Source: FEN-1297 sp963710735 (lineage in GTDB: Bacteria; Bacteroidota; Ignavibacteria; Ignavibacteriales; Ignavibacteriaceae). From it: a stretch of DNA of 64,000 nt. Under the pieces are notes generated by a model. The model was not told the DNA's origin. It ran no database searches and worked only from the letters and a program-made list of their open reading frames with translations. The translations under genes and the position numbers were made by a program. Shown here piece by piece: positions 44,153-52,787 of the stretch (positions within the stretch are counted from its first letter, which is position 1; the number at the start of each line of letters is the position of its first letter). Where the stretch lies: assembly GCA_963710735.1 (NCBI GenBank), contig CAVQBN010000005.1, positions 62,001-126,000 on the forward strand. Direction: 5' to 3'.

Positions 44153-46516
44153 ATGAAAAAATATTTACTTTTCTTATTTATAATAATCACATCAGTTCAA
44201 AGTTTGGCTCAATCTCCTAAAAGAGAAATGCGCGGAGCATGGATAGCTACAGTATTAAATCTTGACTGGCCTTCATCCAACTCGTTATCTACCGATAAAC
44301 AAAAAGCCGAATTAGTAAATTTATTAGATAATTTGAAAGCCGCCGGCATTAATGCCGTATTTTTCCAGATAAGAGTTGAGAGCGACGCGTTTTATAACTC
44401 ACCCTATGAACCGTGGTCTTACTGGCTGACCGGAACTCAAGGCAAAGCACCTAACCCTTATTACGATCCGCTGCAATTCGCAATAGAAGAAGCTCATAAA
44501 AGAGGTATGGAACTTCATGCATGGATCAATCCATATCGTGCCGTGAGAAATGTAAGCGGGGCATATAAAACTGCTTCCAATCATATAACAAATACTCACC
44601 CTGACTGGCTTCTGCAGGTGGGAAATGTTAAAATATTAAATCCGGGTTTACCGGAGGTACGTGATTATGTTACTAAAATTATAATGGATGTAGTTAGAAG
44701 GTATGATGTAGACGGAATTCACTTCGACGATTATTTTTATGAATCTGGGATAACTACCCAGGATGCTGCAACATTCAGCGCTTACCCGCGCGGTTTCACT
44801 AATATAGGAGATTGGCGCAGAGACAACGTGAATTTATTTGTAAAAGAAGTATACGATAGTATTCAGGTGGTAAAACCCTATGTTAAGTTTGGTATAAGTC
44901 CACCCGGAATGTATAAAGCAAATAATCCTCCCGGAATTTGCGGATATTATAGTTATAGCGATGTTTATGCAGACGGTCTTTACTGGCTGCAATCTCATAT
45001 AATCGACTACCTTGCGCCTCAACTTTATCATGCAATCGGATCATCAATCAGCTGCGGAAGTACAGATTATAAATTAATAATGAACTGGTGGTCGACCCAC
45101 ATGTCAGGCAGAGATTTATATATCGGACAGGCAGCATATCAAATATCGAACTGGTCTTCGAGCGAATTGCCGAACCAAATAAGGCTTGATAGAAGTACAT
45201 CAAATGTTAAAGGAGGAATTTTATTTAGAGCAACTATGGGCGTTTTAGATAATCCAAAGGGTTTTCTGGATACTTTAAAAAATGATTTATATAAAAATCC
45301 AGCACTAATCCCTGTTATGAAATGGAAAGATACTTTAGCACCGAATATGCCGTTGAACGTTAGGTTCGCGCGAATAGGTAATCTGCCGGTCGCCGGGCTT
45401 GTGTGGGATTTACCTTCAAAAGCAGCCGATGGAGATACAGCTATGCGTTATGCTGTCTACAAATTTGACCAGCCTTCGGTACCGCAAAGTGCAATAGACG
45501 ATCCATCAAAACTCATTGACATCTCAGGTGAGCGCTATTATATTCCGCATATATCAGCTTCCGGCAGTATGTATTTCGGTATAACTGCTTTAGATAGAAA
45601 CTGGAATGAAAGCGAATTAAGTAATCTAATCAATATTGACACACCGCGGGTTCCATTGTTAGCAGTTCCTTTAAATAATGCTTTGAATCAGCGGGATACA
45701 GTTACAATGAAATGGAATTATGCTGAATACGCCAGCGGTTATGATATTCAGATTTCAACAGATTCAACTTTTAGTTCCGGAATTATTTTGCAAAAGACAG
45801 GACTTCAAGATACTACATGGACATTGACTAACATGGAAAGTTTGCAAAGATACTTCTGGAGAGTAAGGGCTCAAAATATAGCCGGAACAGGAAGTTATTC
45901 AGTAGTTTATAATTTTACTACAGGTTTCCCTGGAATACCGCAATTGGTTTCTCCGCCGCATGCAACGCTCGATGTATCTATCAGTCCGGTTTTAAGCTGG
46001 GCAAAAACACCCTCTGCTGATAATTATCAACTGCAGCTTTCACACTCAAGAACATTTAACGAAATATCAATTTTATTTGATTCTGCTGGAATATATGATA
46101 CTGTACTTCAGTTAAAAAATCTTGATTACAGCACGACATATTTCTGGCAGGTAAGAGCAGGAAATCAATTCGGGTTCAGCAGCTGGTCAGACCCCTTTGG
46201 ATTTAAGACAGAAGCCAATCCGGTATTTGTGAATGATGAAAATTCATTACCGACTGAGTATAATCTAAGCCAGAATTATCCTAATCCATTTAATCCGGCG
46301 ACAACTATAAAATTTACAATTCCAAAAGAAGGGTTTACAACACTAATTGTTTATGATATACTAGGCAGAGAAGCAGCAAATTTAATCAGTTCGGATCTTC
46401 CTGCTGGAAATTATTCGATTAATTTTGATGCATCTAAGTTATCATCCGGTATTTACATTTACCGTCTTGTATCCGGGCCTAAAAGTTTTGTTAGGAAAAT
46501 GATACTGTTAAAATGA
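44153..46516 (+). CDS. Secreted family-10-like glycosylhydrolase with FN3 domains and T9SS tail
   Basis: 787 residues. The signal peptide ends SVQSLAQ (about 20). A GHL10/DUF187 glycosylhydrolase barrel (about 24-385) has MRGAWIATVLNLDWPS, INAVFFQIRVESDAFY, GMELHAWINPYRA, VDGIHFDDYFYE and KFGISPPGMYK. A linker domain (about 400-500) and two fibronectin type III domains follow: ASGYDIQISTDSTF ... YFWRVRAQNIAGTGSYS and NYQLQLSHSRTF ... YFWQVRAGNQFGFSSWS. The C-terminus is a type IX secretion sorting domain starting LSQNYPNPFNPATTIKFTI and ending in a GIYIYRL strand and KMILLK. It is probably surface-anchored or released, acting on cell-wall or other glycans; the substrate is unknown. Confidence 0.9.
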   Translation: MKKYLLFLFIIITSVQSLAQSPKREMRGAWIATVLNLDWPSSNSLSTDKQKAELVNLLDNLKAAGINAVFFQIRVESDAFYNSPYEPWSYWLTGTQGKAPNPYYDPLQFAIEEAHKRGMELHAWINPYRAVRNVSGAYKTASNHITNTHPDWLLQVGNVKILNPGLPEVRDYVTKIIMDVVRRYDVDGIHFDDYFYESGITTQDAATFSAYPRGFTNIGDWRRDNVNLFVKEVYDSIQVVKPYVKFGISPPGMYKANNPPGICGYYSYSDVYADGLYWLQSHIIDYLAPQLYHAIGSSISCGSTDYKLIMNWWSTHMSGRDLYIGQAAYQISNWSSSELPNQIRLDRSTSNVKGGILFRATMGVLDNPKGFLDTLKNDLYKNPALIPVMKWKDTLAPNMPLNVRFARIGNLPVAGLVWDLPSKAADGDTAMRYAVYKFDQPSVPQSAIDDPSKLIDISGERYYIPHISASGSMYFGITALDRNWNESELSNLINIDTPRVPLLAVPLNNALNQRDTVTMKWNYAEYASGYDIQISTDSTFSSGIILQKTGLQDTTWTLTNMESLQRYFWRVRAQNIAGTGSYSVVYNFTTGFPGIPQLVSPPHATLDVSISPVLSWAKTPSADNYQLQLSHSRTFNEISILFDSAGIYDTVLQLKNLDYSTTYFWQVRAGNQFGFSSWSDPFGFKTEANPVFVNDENSLPTEYNLSQNYPNPFNPATTIKFTIPKEGFTTLIVYDILGREAANLISSDLPAGNYSINFDASKLSSGIYIYRLVSGPKSFVRKMILLK

Positions 46517-46531
46517 CATATTATATAGAAG

Positions 46532-46568
46532 CCTCGAAGGCCGCTAGATTCAGACCTTCGAGGTTATT
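46532..46568 (+). terminator. Terminator after the family-10-like gene
   Basis: Perfect stem CCTCGAAGG (46532-46540) / CCTTCGAGG (46555-46563) with a 14-base loop and TTATTT after it. It starts 15 bases past the stop codon. Confidence 0.82.
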
Positions 46569-46885
46569 TATGATTAATTAACTTAATACTTTATTTAAAC
46601 ATATAGTCTTTTACATAGGCGGTAAAATTAAATTATAAAGTAGTTGAAACTTAAATCAATAAAATTTAAAATTAATTTAAGCGTTACGTTAATTCTATTC
46701 TATTATTATCTTCCGATACACTGCAGTTCATCTAGAGATACAATCCAATCTAAAGGGTGATAAAAGAAAATATAATCATCATATTTTAATTCCGGTATGA
46801 AAATATTCTTAAATGGCTATGTTCATGAAAATAGAACTGTTTTGATGCTAAATAAAAAGAATTTAATAAATAAGGAAGTGATAAG
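46569..46885. other. Intergenic stretch upstream of small genes
   Basis: 317 AT-rich bases; no gene or strong hairpin seen. It presumably carries a promoter for the small gene at 46886. Confidence 0.5.
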
Positions 46886-47059
46886 ATGAAATATAAAGTA
46901 AACAGGTTTGACCTTAATTTAAAAAGAGACCAGAATAAATTAGAACTGTTCTTAAACAATTTGACCGGAGAAGTTGTGGCAATAATTCCTAATGTTGCTT
47001 TTAAAGCCTTTTGGGTTCAACAGATAAATTTTCTTTTGATTGTGGAAAAGGTTGTTTGA
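46886..47059 (+). CDS. Conserved-looking 57-residue hypothetical protein
   Basis: ATG preceded by AAGGAAG 7 bases upstream. The product has a charged, helical first half (YKVNRFDLNLKRDQNKLELF) and a beta-rich second half (LTGEVVAIIPNV ... INFLLIVEKVV). That pattern resembles small DUF4177-like proteins that begin KYKV and end with a hydrophobic LLIVEK strand. No signal or membrane helix. Unknown function. It opens a group of four short downstream genes that share strong ribosome sites. Confidence 0.6.
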   Translation: MKYKVNRFDLNLKRDQNKLELFLNNLTGEVVAIIPNVAFKAFWVQQINFLLIVEKVV

Positions 47060-47141
47060 TTTAATAATAAATTTAGTCAGCAGTTATAAATGGATATAGT
47101 AATAATTATCCGGTCAAATTAATTAATAAAAGGAGGAGACT

Positions 47142-47327
47142 ATGAAACAATTACTTCCCATTTTTATTGCAATAATTGCCATTGTTACAGTAACAATTTC
47201 AATTTCACTAAATAAAAAATCATGGACAGACTTATCTCAAAGAGAAAAGAAAATTGTAGTTATTACCGTTTTGTCCGGTTTTCTGTTATTAGTAGTGACA
47301 TTTTTATTTGGCATAAATAAACCTTAA
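47142..47327 (+). CDS. 61-residue two-helix membrane protein
   Basis: ATG preceded by AAAGGAGGAG, a near-perfect ribosome site. Two membrane helices, LLPIFIAIIAIVTVTISI (3-20) and IVVITVLSGFLLLVVTFLFG (38-57), are joined by a charged loop NKKSWTDLSQREKK. The loop is probably cytoplasmic by the positive-inside rule. No family recognised. Confidence 0.65.
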   Translation: MKQLLPIFIAIIAIVTVTISISLNKKSWTDLSQREKKIVVITVLSGFLLLVVTFLFGINKP

Positions 47328-47495
47328 TTAGGATACTTAAAGTTTGTAATAATTCATTCAAAAATGTTAGGAGAAATTCTGTTTACTTAATTCTTAGATG
47401 CAAAATAAAAATCTAAAGCAAGCTGTTAGTGCACTGCAAAATGATGATGATTTTGAGACACAATTTTATTAAAAAATTATTTTAGGAGGTGAATT

Positions 47496-47708
47496 ATGAA
47501 AAAGAACATCTTTTGGATTTTTGGAATACTTCAAAGTCTGTCACTGGGATTCATAATATTTCTTCTTTTCAGATCTTTAAACATTATTAACGGATCAGCT
47601 GCAATAGGAACTGATACCCAGATAATTCTAAGCATTACCTTTCCCCTCTTTTTGTTGATTGTTGAGTTTATAATATATAACTCTAAGTCAACTAGATACG
47701 AAGGATAA
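47496..47708 (+). CDS. 70-residue two-helix membrane protein
   Basis: ATG preceded by TTAGGAGGTG. Two helices (IFWIFGILQSLSLGFIIFLL and IILSITFPLFLLIVEFIIY) flank a polar loop with NGSAAIGTDT. The C-terminus is basic. Unknown function; it shares strand and size class with the genes on either side. Confidence 0.62.
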   Translation: MKKNIFWIFGILQSLSLGFIIFLLFRSLNIINGSAAIGTDTQIILSITFPLFLLIVEFIIYNSKSTRYEG

Positions 47709-47999
47709 TATAAAGCTATAAATGAGCAATTAATTATCTGTTATGTTTTCAACCTGTATTAAAAGAAAATATCCAAACGATTTTTCATCACTTAAAGAAA
47801 TTTTTGTTGACTAATAGAAATTTATAATTTAAGTTGTTAATGTAGCGAGCGAATATTAGCGAAAACTTCAATACTTTATAATTTTTATTTAACTATATAA
47901 ATTAAATGTTATTGTTTTACCTTTTCATTAATAATAATGAATTCTCACTTCCCCCTAATAAATTAAACTTAATTAACCCACAAACCAAAGGAGATAAAA

Positions 48000-48254
48000 A
48001 TGGAAGACTTGAATGTTCCCGTTGCACACAAATATGAATCTGTAAGTTTCGGTGACTGGATGCTTACTATGCTGCTATGCGCAATACCTCTGGTAAATAT
48101 TATTATGCTTTTTGTCTGGGCATTCGGTTCGAACACAAATCCAAGCAAAGCAAACTGGGCAAAAGCAAGTTTGTTGTGGGCAGTAATAGCTGTGGTATTA
48201 TGGGTAGTGGTTTTCGGAGCTTTATTTGCTTCTTTTTATCACGGTTTCAAGTGA
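48000..48254 (+). CDS. 84-residue conserved membrane protein
   Basis: ATG preceded by AAAGGAGAT. The sequence VSFGDWMLTMLLCAIPLVNI, IMLFVWAFGSNTNPSKANWA and ALFASFYHG form two helices with a conserved GSNTNPSKANWAKA loop. I know this wording from small Bacteroidota membrane proteins of unknown function. A hairpin follows 10 bases after the stop. Confidence 0.7.
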   Translation: MEDLNVPVAHKYESVSFGDWMLTMLLCAIPLVNIIMLFVWAFGSNTNPSKANWAKASLLWAVIAVVLWVVVFGALFASFYHGFK

Positions 48255-48264
48255 AATAGCCATC

Positions 48265-48290
48265 GCATGAGATTCTGAAAATTCTCATGC
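48265..48290 (+). terminator. Hairpin after the 84-residue gene (weak terminator)
   Basis: Perfect stem GCATGAGA (48265-48272) / TCTCATGC (48283-48290) with a 10-base loop, but only a poor T run afterwards. It may be a terminator or an mRNA 3' stabiliser. Confidence 0.5.
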
Positions 48291-48533
48291 TGCTTAAGTA
48301 ATTATAATTAAGTATGTAGAGCAAGACAGCACACCCATTTAATGAGAATGTAATCGGAAATGTTATTTTTTCTTCGCATAAATAGGCTTAAGGTTAATAT
48401 TAAATTAAATTTGCTTGTCTTTTTATTTCCGATGTCATTATATTTAAAAACCTTATCCACAACTCTTCGGTAACTTTTCAACCGGTAAGGGGAATATTTA
48501 ATCGGGGTTCTTCAATTTCAAGGGAGAAGCTAA

Positions 48534-48929
48534 ATGACCAAATCTTCAGTTAATTTAATTAATAAAATTCTTGGGATATTACTAATATTCGTAGCAGCAA
48601 ATGCATTTGCAGGCGGTTATTACGGATTATTAGGAGCAAAGGGTATCCCCATCGAATGGCTGCGTAATAGCCCATTCAATAATTATTTTATCCCAAGTGT
48701 AATTCTTATTGTTATAATAGGAAGTTCATCATTATTTGCCGGTATTGCTGTTTTAATGAAATTCCGTACTGGAGATCTAATTGCCTATACTGCCGGAGGG
48801 ATTTTAATGGTTTGGCTTGCAGTGGAATTATTCATTATCGGTTATGTTTCCTGGATGCAGCCGGCAACTGCAATCGTCGGGATATTAATTCTAAGCCTTG
48901 CCTGGCTGATGCAAAAAGGCGAAAAATAA
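48534..48929 (+). CDS. 131-residue four-helix membrane protein
   Basis: ATG preceded by AAGGGAGAAG. Four hydrophobic segments (about 10-32, 47-72, 80-105, 110-126) and short loops, including GAKGIPIEWLRNSPFNNYF. It resembles small DoxX-like or DUF-type membrane proteins but I cannot assign a family. It lies 198 bases before arsR2; a link to arsenic is not supported. Confidence 0.65.
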   Translation: MTKSSVNLINKILGILLIFVAANAFAGGYYGLLGAKGIPIEWLRNSPFNNYFIPSVILIVIIGSSSLFAGIAVLMKFRTGDLIAYTAGGILMVWLAVELFIIGYVSWMQPATAIVGILILSLAWLMQKGEK

Positions 48930-49070
48930 AATTTTCTACAATAAATTATTTGTAATAATTGAAATATTGATTATTATATTTTCCCCTAATCAATTTCTCA
49001 GATAATAGTTGGAGAGTATCTCCTTATTTTCAAAATAGCAATTTCTAATAAACAAATCGATTTAAGTTAA

Positions 49071-49119
49071 TATTTGATTTTGGATATTAGTTGTTATATA
49101 TTTCGTCTATTAACGAAAT
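49071..49119 (+). promoter_or_regulatory. arsR2 promoter and ArsR operator
   Basis: TTTG near 49071-49075, TATATTTC (49096-49103) as -7 box, and an inverted repeat ATTTCGT-CTATTA-ACGAAAT (49100-49106/49113-49119) just before the arsR2 ATG. ATTTCGTTAT recurs once at 49500-49509, between arsR2 and arsC. Confidence 0.6.
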
Positions 49120-49127
49120 AATATAAT

Positions 49128-49484
49128 ATGACATCATCAATAAAAGAAAATACAAAACTATTTAAGGCTCTTTCAGATCCAAACAGGCTGCGAATCTTGA
49201 AGATGCTTCAAACGAAATCATTATGTGTTTGTGAAATTACCGATATACTTAATCTAGCAACTTCTACTGTTTCGAAACATCTTAGCATTTTACGCGATAC
49301 GGGCTTTATTGTTGAAGAAAAAGAAGGTAAATGGGTTAATTATATGGTTAACCCAAAGCCGTCCGATCAGAGAATTTCATCAGTTTTGTCCACTCTCGAT
49401 TTCTGGATATCAGACGATAACTTAATTATATCAGACAAACAGAAAATCCAAAAGGTGGATAGAAATGAAGTTTGCAGCAGATAA
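49128..49484 (+). CDS. arsR: ArsR-family arsenic regulator (second)
   Basis: 118-residue winged-helix repressor. FKALSDPNRLRILKMLQTKS is followed by LCVCEITDILNLATSTVSKH. The CVCEI motif in helix 3 is the As(III)/Sb(III) sensor motif (E/C-LCVC-DL type) of classical ArsR. Then LSILRDTGFIVEEKEGKWVNY forms the recognition helix and wing. It heads arsR-arsC-redoxin-acr3-permease, with its operator directly upstream. Confidence 0.94.
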   Translation: MTSSIKENTKLFKALSDPNRLRILKMLQTKSLCVCEITDILNLATSTVSKHLSILRDTGFIVEEKEGKWVNYMVNPKPSDQRISSVLSTLDFWISDDNLIISDKQKIQKVDRNEVCSR

Positions 49485-49535
49485 TATTATTTTGTCAAAC
49501 ATTTCGTTATTTGGCTAATTATAGAAAGATAATTC

Positions 49536-49949
49536 ATGAGGATATTAATACTTTGCACTGGTAATTCATGCCGCAGCCAGATGGCGGAAGGCTTTTTAAA
49601 GTCATTTGATTCAAAGCTTGAGGTTTATTCTGCCGGCACGAATCCATCTGCACATGTTCATCCAAAAGCAGTTCAAGTAATGCAAGAGGTCGGAATCGAT
49701 CTTAGTAAAAATACTGCAAAGAATGTTGATCAGTTTCTTAATGAATCATTTGACTACGTAATAACAGTCTGTGATAACGCTAAAGAAACCTGCCCGGTTT
49801 TTATTGGTGAAGTCGGCAAACAGATGCATATCGGATTTGAAGATCCTGCGGATGCTACTGGTACAGAGGAAGAAATTCTCAGTGTGTTTAGAAAAGTAAG
49901 AGATGAGATTAAAAAAGAGTTCAACGAGTTTTATAAAAATTTATCTTGA
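49536..49949 (+). CDS. arsC: Thioredoxin-linked arsenate reductase
   Basis: Reduces As(V) to As(III) with a low-molecular-weight phosphatase fold. The P-loop is CTGNSCRSQMAEGF (Cys 7). The relay cysteines 79 and 86 in VCDNAKETCPVF and the DPADATG loop match the S. aureus pI258-type enzyme (Cys10/82/89). 137 residues, normal. It follows arsR2 by 51 bases. Regeneration by thioredoxin is expected, and a small CxxC redoxin is the next gene. Confidence 0.95.
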   Translation: MRILILCTGNSCRSQMAEGFLKSFDSKLEVYSAGTNPSAHVHPKAVQVMQEVGIDLSKNTAKNVDQFLNESFDYVITVCDNAKETCPVFIGEVGKQMHIGFEDPADATGTEEEILSVFRKVRDEIKKEFNEFYKNLS

Positions 49950-50015
49950 TAACCTATGGGGAGAAGGTTAAGAAGATAAATGCAAATTAAAAAGATATAA
50001 ATTCAACAGATAGTC

Positions 50016-50035
50016 ATTCCCGCGTAAGCGGGAAT
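50016..50035. repeat. Palindromic dispersed repeat (ATTCCCGC...GCGGGAAT)
   Basis: ATTCCCGC-GTAA-GCGGGAAT, a perfect 8-bp stem inside GTCATTCCCGCGTAAGCG. This GC-rich palindrome is unlike its AT-rich surroundings, and the same type is found scattered in many bacterial genomes. It lies between arsC and the redoxin gene. Confidence 0.75.
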
Positions 50036-50101
50036 CAATGAAACAAGAATAAAGCTTATAAATAAAGAAATAATAATAAAATATATTTTTAATAGGGAGA
50101 A

Positions 50102-50347
50102 ATGAAAATGTTAAATATAAAAGTACTTGGTTCAGGCTGCTCAAATTGTATAAATCTTGAAAAACTTTGCAGAGAAGTTATTTCAGAAAATAACATCGAA
50201 GCTGAAATAGAAAAAGTAACAGATTATAAAGATATAATGAGTTACGGGATTATGAGTACTCCAGGACTTGTAGTTAACGGAAAAGTAATACACAGCGGTA
50301 AACTTCCTACTAAGTCGACATTAACAAATTGGCTTCAAAATATTTAG
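50102..50347 (+). CDS. Small thioredoxin-like redoxin (CxxC)
   Basis: 81 residues of the TM0996/MTH895 thioredoxin-fold type. It has LNIKVLGSGCSNCINLEKLC with the active-site C13-S-N-C16, ITDYKDIMSYGIMSTPGLVV with the cis-Pro strand, and NGKVIHSGKLPTKSTLTNWL at the end. GGGAG lies upstream of the ATG. It sits between arsC and acr3, so it may be the electron donor for ArsC or for thiol-bound arsenic handling; that role is inference. Confidence 0.9.
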   Translation: MKMLNIKVLGSGCSNCINLEKLCREVISENNIEAEIEKVTDYKDIMSYGIMSTPGLVVNGKVIHSGKLPTKSTLTNWLQNI

Positions 50348-50410
50348 ATGTAATTATAAAAAGTAACTTAGAGCAATTACAGAGTTAAAACAGATGGAGA
50401 AAATTATATA

Positions 50411-51493
50411 ATGACGGTATCGTCAAATAAGCTTTCATTTTTGGATCGCTATTTAACATTATGGATTTTCCTAGCAATGTTTATAGGGGTATTCTCAGGT
50501 TATCTCTTTCCGGGTATTGTAGACTTTTGGAATTCATTTCAGACAGGGACAACTAACATTCCAATTGCTATCGGATTAATTTTAATGATGTACCCTCCCC
50601 TTGCAAAAGTTAAGTATGAAGAATTGGGAGACGTTTTTAGAAATGTAAAGATTTTATCTTTATCGCTAATTCAAAATTGGATAATCGGCCCTGTACTGAT
50701 GTTTGTACTGGCTATAATATTTTTACAAGGCTACCCGGAATATATGGCAGGACTAATTATGATTGGCCTTGCCCGCTGCATTGCGATGGTTATCGTTTGG
50801 AACGAGCTCGCAAAAGGCGATACTGAATACGCTGCCGGGCTTGTAGCATTAAATTCTATATTCCAGGTTCTCTTTTTTTCGCTTTATGCCTATGTGTTCT
50901 TAAGCGTCCTCCCTTCTGCATTAGGCTTGAAAACATTCAAGATAGACATAACAATCGGACAAATTGCCGAGAGTGTAATGATTTATCTTGGTATTCCATT
51001 TTTTGCGGGGATAGTTACACGATTCACTTTAATTAAATTAAAGAATAAGGAATGGTATCAGAAAAAATTTATACCAAAGATTAGTCCGATTACATTAATA
51101 GCTCTGCTCTTTACAATAATTGTTATGTTTTCGCTTAAAGGCGAATACATTGTAAAAATTCCTCTTGACGTTGTAAGAATTGCAATCCCGTTAATATTTT
51201 ATTTCATAATTATGTTTTTTGTTTCGTTTTATTTGGGTAGAAAAGTCGGCGCAGATTATTCGAAGACAGCAACGCTATCATTTACAGCCGCAAGTAATAA
51301 TTTTGAATTGGCTATAGCAGTTGCTGTAGCAGTTTTCGGAATTAATTCCGGTGAAGCATTTGCGGCGGTAATCGGCCCGCTTGTAGAAGTACCGGTATTA
51401 ATAAGTTTAGTAAATGTTTCGTTATGGTTTCAGAAAAAATATTTTAAAGTTGTTGAAGAAGGAACTGTTAAAGCTCCGAATGTTTGTCCTTAA
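50411..51493 (+). CDS. acr3: ACR3-family arsenite efflux permease
   Basis: As(III) extrusion carrier of the ACR3/BART group in the inner membrane. The 360-residue protein has about ten helices. Family marks are FLDRYLTLWIFLAMFIGV at the start, IGLARCIAMVIVWNELAKGD with the essential Cys, GLVALNSIFQVLFFSLYAYV, and ATLSFTAASNNFELAIAVAV near the end. It follows arsC and the redoxin, matching the usual arsR-arsC-acr3 order. Confidence 0.95.
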   Translation: MTVSSNKLSFLDRYLTLWIFLAMFIGVFSGYLFPGIVDFWNSFQTGTTNIPIAIGLILMMYPPLAKVKYEELGDVFRNVKILSLSLIQNWIIGPVLMFVLAIIFLQGYPEYMAGLIMIGLARCIAMVIVWNELAKGDTEYAAGLVALNSIFQVLFFSLYAYVFLSVLPSALGLKTFKIDITIGQIAESVMIYLGIPFFAGIVTRFTLIKLKNKEWYQKKFIPKISPITLIALLFTIIVMFSLKGEYIVKIPLDVVRIAIPLIFYFIIMFFVSFYLGRKVGADYSKTATLSFTAASNNFELAIAVAVAVFGINSGEAFAAVIGPLVEVPVLISLVNVSLWFQKKYFKVVEEGTVKAPNVCP

Positions 51494-51509
51494 AAAGGGT
51501 TATTAAAAA

Positions 51510-52559
51510 ATGAGTTCTATTGCAGAAAATATTATCATAAAAAAAGAGAAAATAAAAATTATAATTCCCATTTTGTTATTACCATTATGGGTTTTGCTTT
51601 ATCTAAGCCTTCAAAACATTACAGATTGGATAGTATCGGATCTGATCAACCTTCCGGTTGATTCTCATTTAACTAGCGCGATAAGTTTCTTTATTTTTGA
51701 AGTTCCCAAGGTTATGCTCCTTCTGTTATTAATTGTCTTTGCAGTTGGAATTGTCAGATCATATTTCTCGCCGGAACGAACCAGAAAAATGCTTGGCGGC
51801 AAAAAGTTATTTGCCGGAAACGTTCTTGCCAGTCTGCTTGGGATAGTAACTCCTTTTTGCTCATGTTCTGCAATCCCTTTGTTTTTAGGGTTTGTAGAAT
51901 CCGGTGTTCCGCTGGGAGTTACTTTCTCATTTTTAATTGCTGCACCAATGATAAACGAGGTGGCAGTTGTTCTTCTATTCGGCTTGTTCGGATGGAAGAC
52001 TGCTTTAATGTATATGTCTACCGGACTAATAATCGCAATGATTTCAGGATTTACAATCGGCAGATTAAAATTAGAAAGGTTTGTTGAACCCTGGGTATAC
52101 GAAATTAAAGCTCCTCACCTGGAATTAGACGAACAAAAGATTCCATTTTCTCAAAGAATAGTTTCCGGAATTGAAGCTGTTAAAGAAATTGTCGGCAAAG
52201 TCTGGATATATATTGTAATTGGAATTGCCGTTGGAGCAGGAATACACGGATATGTTCCGCAGAATTTTATGGCAAGTTTAATGGGGAAAAGTGCATGGTG
52301 GTCAGTTCCTATAGCTGTAATTCTTGGCGTCCCAATGTATTCAAATGCAGCTGGAATTATTCCTATAGTACAAGCATTATTGGAAAAAGGAGCAGCATTA
52401 GGAACCGTACTCGCATTTATGATGAGCGTTATCGGGTTATCTCTTCCGGAGACGATTATTTTAAAGAAAGTCTTAAAACTGCCTTTGATTTTTATATTTG
52501 TTGCTGTTGTTGCTGTAGGAATAATAATCGTAGGATATCTTTTTAATATTGTTTATTAA
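51510..52559 (+). CDS. Permease of the UPF0718/ArsP-like family
   Basis: 349-residue membrane protein with about eight helices in two halves. VTPFCSCSAIPLFLGFVESG carries the CSCS motif common to this family, and ILGVPMYSNAAGIIPIVQAL is the mirrored second motif. Members include ArsP, which exports trivalent organoarsenicals (e.g. methylarsenite). As ArsM in this window methylates arsenic, an ArsP role fits, but family members also occur in other thiol and metal clusters. It begins 16 bases after acr3. Confidence 0.85.
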   Translation: MSSIAENIIIKKEKIKIIIPILLLPLWVLLYLSLQNITDWIVSDLINLPVDSHLTSAISFFIFEVPKVMLLLLLIVFAVGIVRSYFSPERTRKMLGGKKLFAGNVLASLLGIVTPFCSCSAIPLFLGFVESGVPLGVTFSFLIAAPMINEVAVVLLFGLFGWKTALMYMSTGLIIAMISGFTIGRLKLERFVEPWVYEIKAPHLELDEQKIPFSQRIVSGIEAVKEIVGKVWIYIVIGIAVGAGIHGYVPQNFMASLMGKSAWWSVPIAVILGVPMYSNAAGIIPIVQALLEKGAALGTVLAFMMSVIGLSLPETIILKKVLKLPLIFIFVAVVAVGIIIVGYLFNIVY

Positions 52560-52661
52560 ATCTGTTAAATTGATAATTCTTTGTGTATTGCGCGGAAGTG
52601 ATATACATTTAAGAAGTGCTGAATTTCTTTTTAGAATTTTATTTGATTTGTTATATTTGCA

Positions 52662-52750
52662 GTGGCGATGGAGTTCGCCTTTAAGACCATATGCTAACAT
52701 GTATTTGGTTTAAACTGTCCAAGTAACCCTCCGGACTAATAACTCCTACC
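52662..52750 (+). promoter_or_regulatory. Fluoride (crcB) riboswitch
   Basis: GGCGATGGAGTTCGCC (52664-52679) is the conserved 5' core. After an extended stem (TTTAAGACCA / TGGTTTAAA) come GTCC...GGAC and the 3' core CTAATAACTCCTAC (52736-52749). GGAGTT pairs with AACTCC to form the ligand fold. CTCCTA (52743-52748) could instead pair with TAGGAG (52773-52778), the ribosome site of crcB, so control is probably translational. The gene downstream is the fluoride channel, as expected. Confidence 0.9.
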
Positions 52751-52787
52751 CAAAAATTATTATTAATTAAATTAGGAGAAATGGACA

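Noticed and set aside
47398..47472. A 24-codon ORF beginning ATGCAAAATAAAAATC
   Set aside because: No ribosome site, no structure or hydrophobic pattern, and too short to support.
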